Assembly: GCF_003436425.1 (NCBI RefSeq)
Contig: NZ_QSPK01000099.1
Location: 1 to 5,849, forward strand
Direction of reading: 5' to 3'
Length of the DNA: 5,849 nt
DNA from: Eubacterium sp. TM05-53
Lineage (GTDB): Bacteria > Bacillota_I > Bacilli_A > Erysipelotrichales > Erysipelotrichaceae
The notes under the pieces are model-generated. The model had not been told where the DNA came from. It made no database searches and saw only the letters and a list, made by a program, of their open reading frames with translations. The translations under genes and the position numbers were made by a program. Shown piece by piece: positions 5,800 to 5,849 of this stretch (positions are counted from its first letter, which is position 1; each line of letters begins with the position of its first letter).

Positions 5800-5849
5800 A
5801 ATGACAGAACTTACACTTTGTGTTAAATTATGCTTGTGATAGTTATTAC

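Noticed and set aside
5801..5839. 12-codon plus-strand mini-ORF (MTELTLCVKLCL)
   Set aside because: No ribosome binding site or promoter; it is too short to separate from chance.
5707..5847. Minus-strand frame open from the right edge to a TGA at 5707-5709 (46 codons)
   Set aside because: It could be the end of a convergent gene, with the sseB terminator serving both, but 46 open codons in AT-rich DNA with no recognisable motif is too little to call.

Overview
The window looks like chromosomal DNA of a low-GC Gram-positive bacterium (Bacillota). The signs are strong AT bias, AGGAGG-type ribosome binding sites, compact operons, short hairpin-plus-T-tract terminators, CCA-encoding tRNA genes and a tRNA order like that of Bacillus and Mycoplasma clusters. 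An Erysipelotrichia-type organism is a guess from overall feel, not something the sequence proves.

Left edge (1-525): a small AT-rich gene for a long, regular coiled coil with a basic tail. It has no visible ribosome binding site, its arginine codons differ from the rest of the window, and an open frame enters from upstream and shifts into it near a run of four Gs. It is probably the 3' part of a broken or accessory gene. A hairpin terminator that could work in both directions follows it.

Middle (648-1394, minus strand): a seven-gene tRNA operon transcribed leftwards in the order Arg(ACG)-Pro(UGG)-Met-Ile2(CAU)-Ser(UGA)-fMet-Phe(GAA). It has a good promoter with phased A-tracts upstream, a hairpin at the 5' end of the transcript and a terminator after tRNA-Phe. 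The order matches the classical Firmicutes cluster with Ala and Asp missing. Two of the tRNAs have disrupted stems in which one strand is identical to the neighbouring tRNA.

Right (about 1433-5701, plus strand): a tight four-gene operon, nanE (N-acylglucosamine-6-phosphate 2-epimerase), tldD and pmbA/tldE (the two subunits of a zinc-dependent peptidase) and an SseB-like protein. Junctions are 2 bp, an 8-bp overlap and 2 bp, so the genes are probably translationally coupled. A hairpin terminator ends the operon. No other sialic-acid gene is visible, and the joining of an amino-sugar epimerase to a TldD/TldE peptidase and an SseB protein is the most interesting functional hint here.

The tRNA operon and the nanE operon are divergent and share a curved A/T-rich spacer. 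After 5701 there is only intergenic DNA with a few operator-like repeats.
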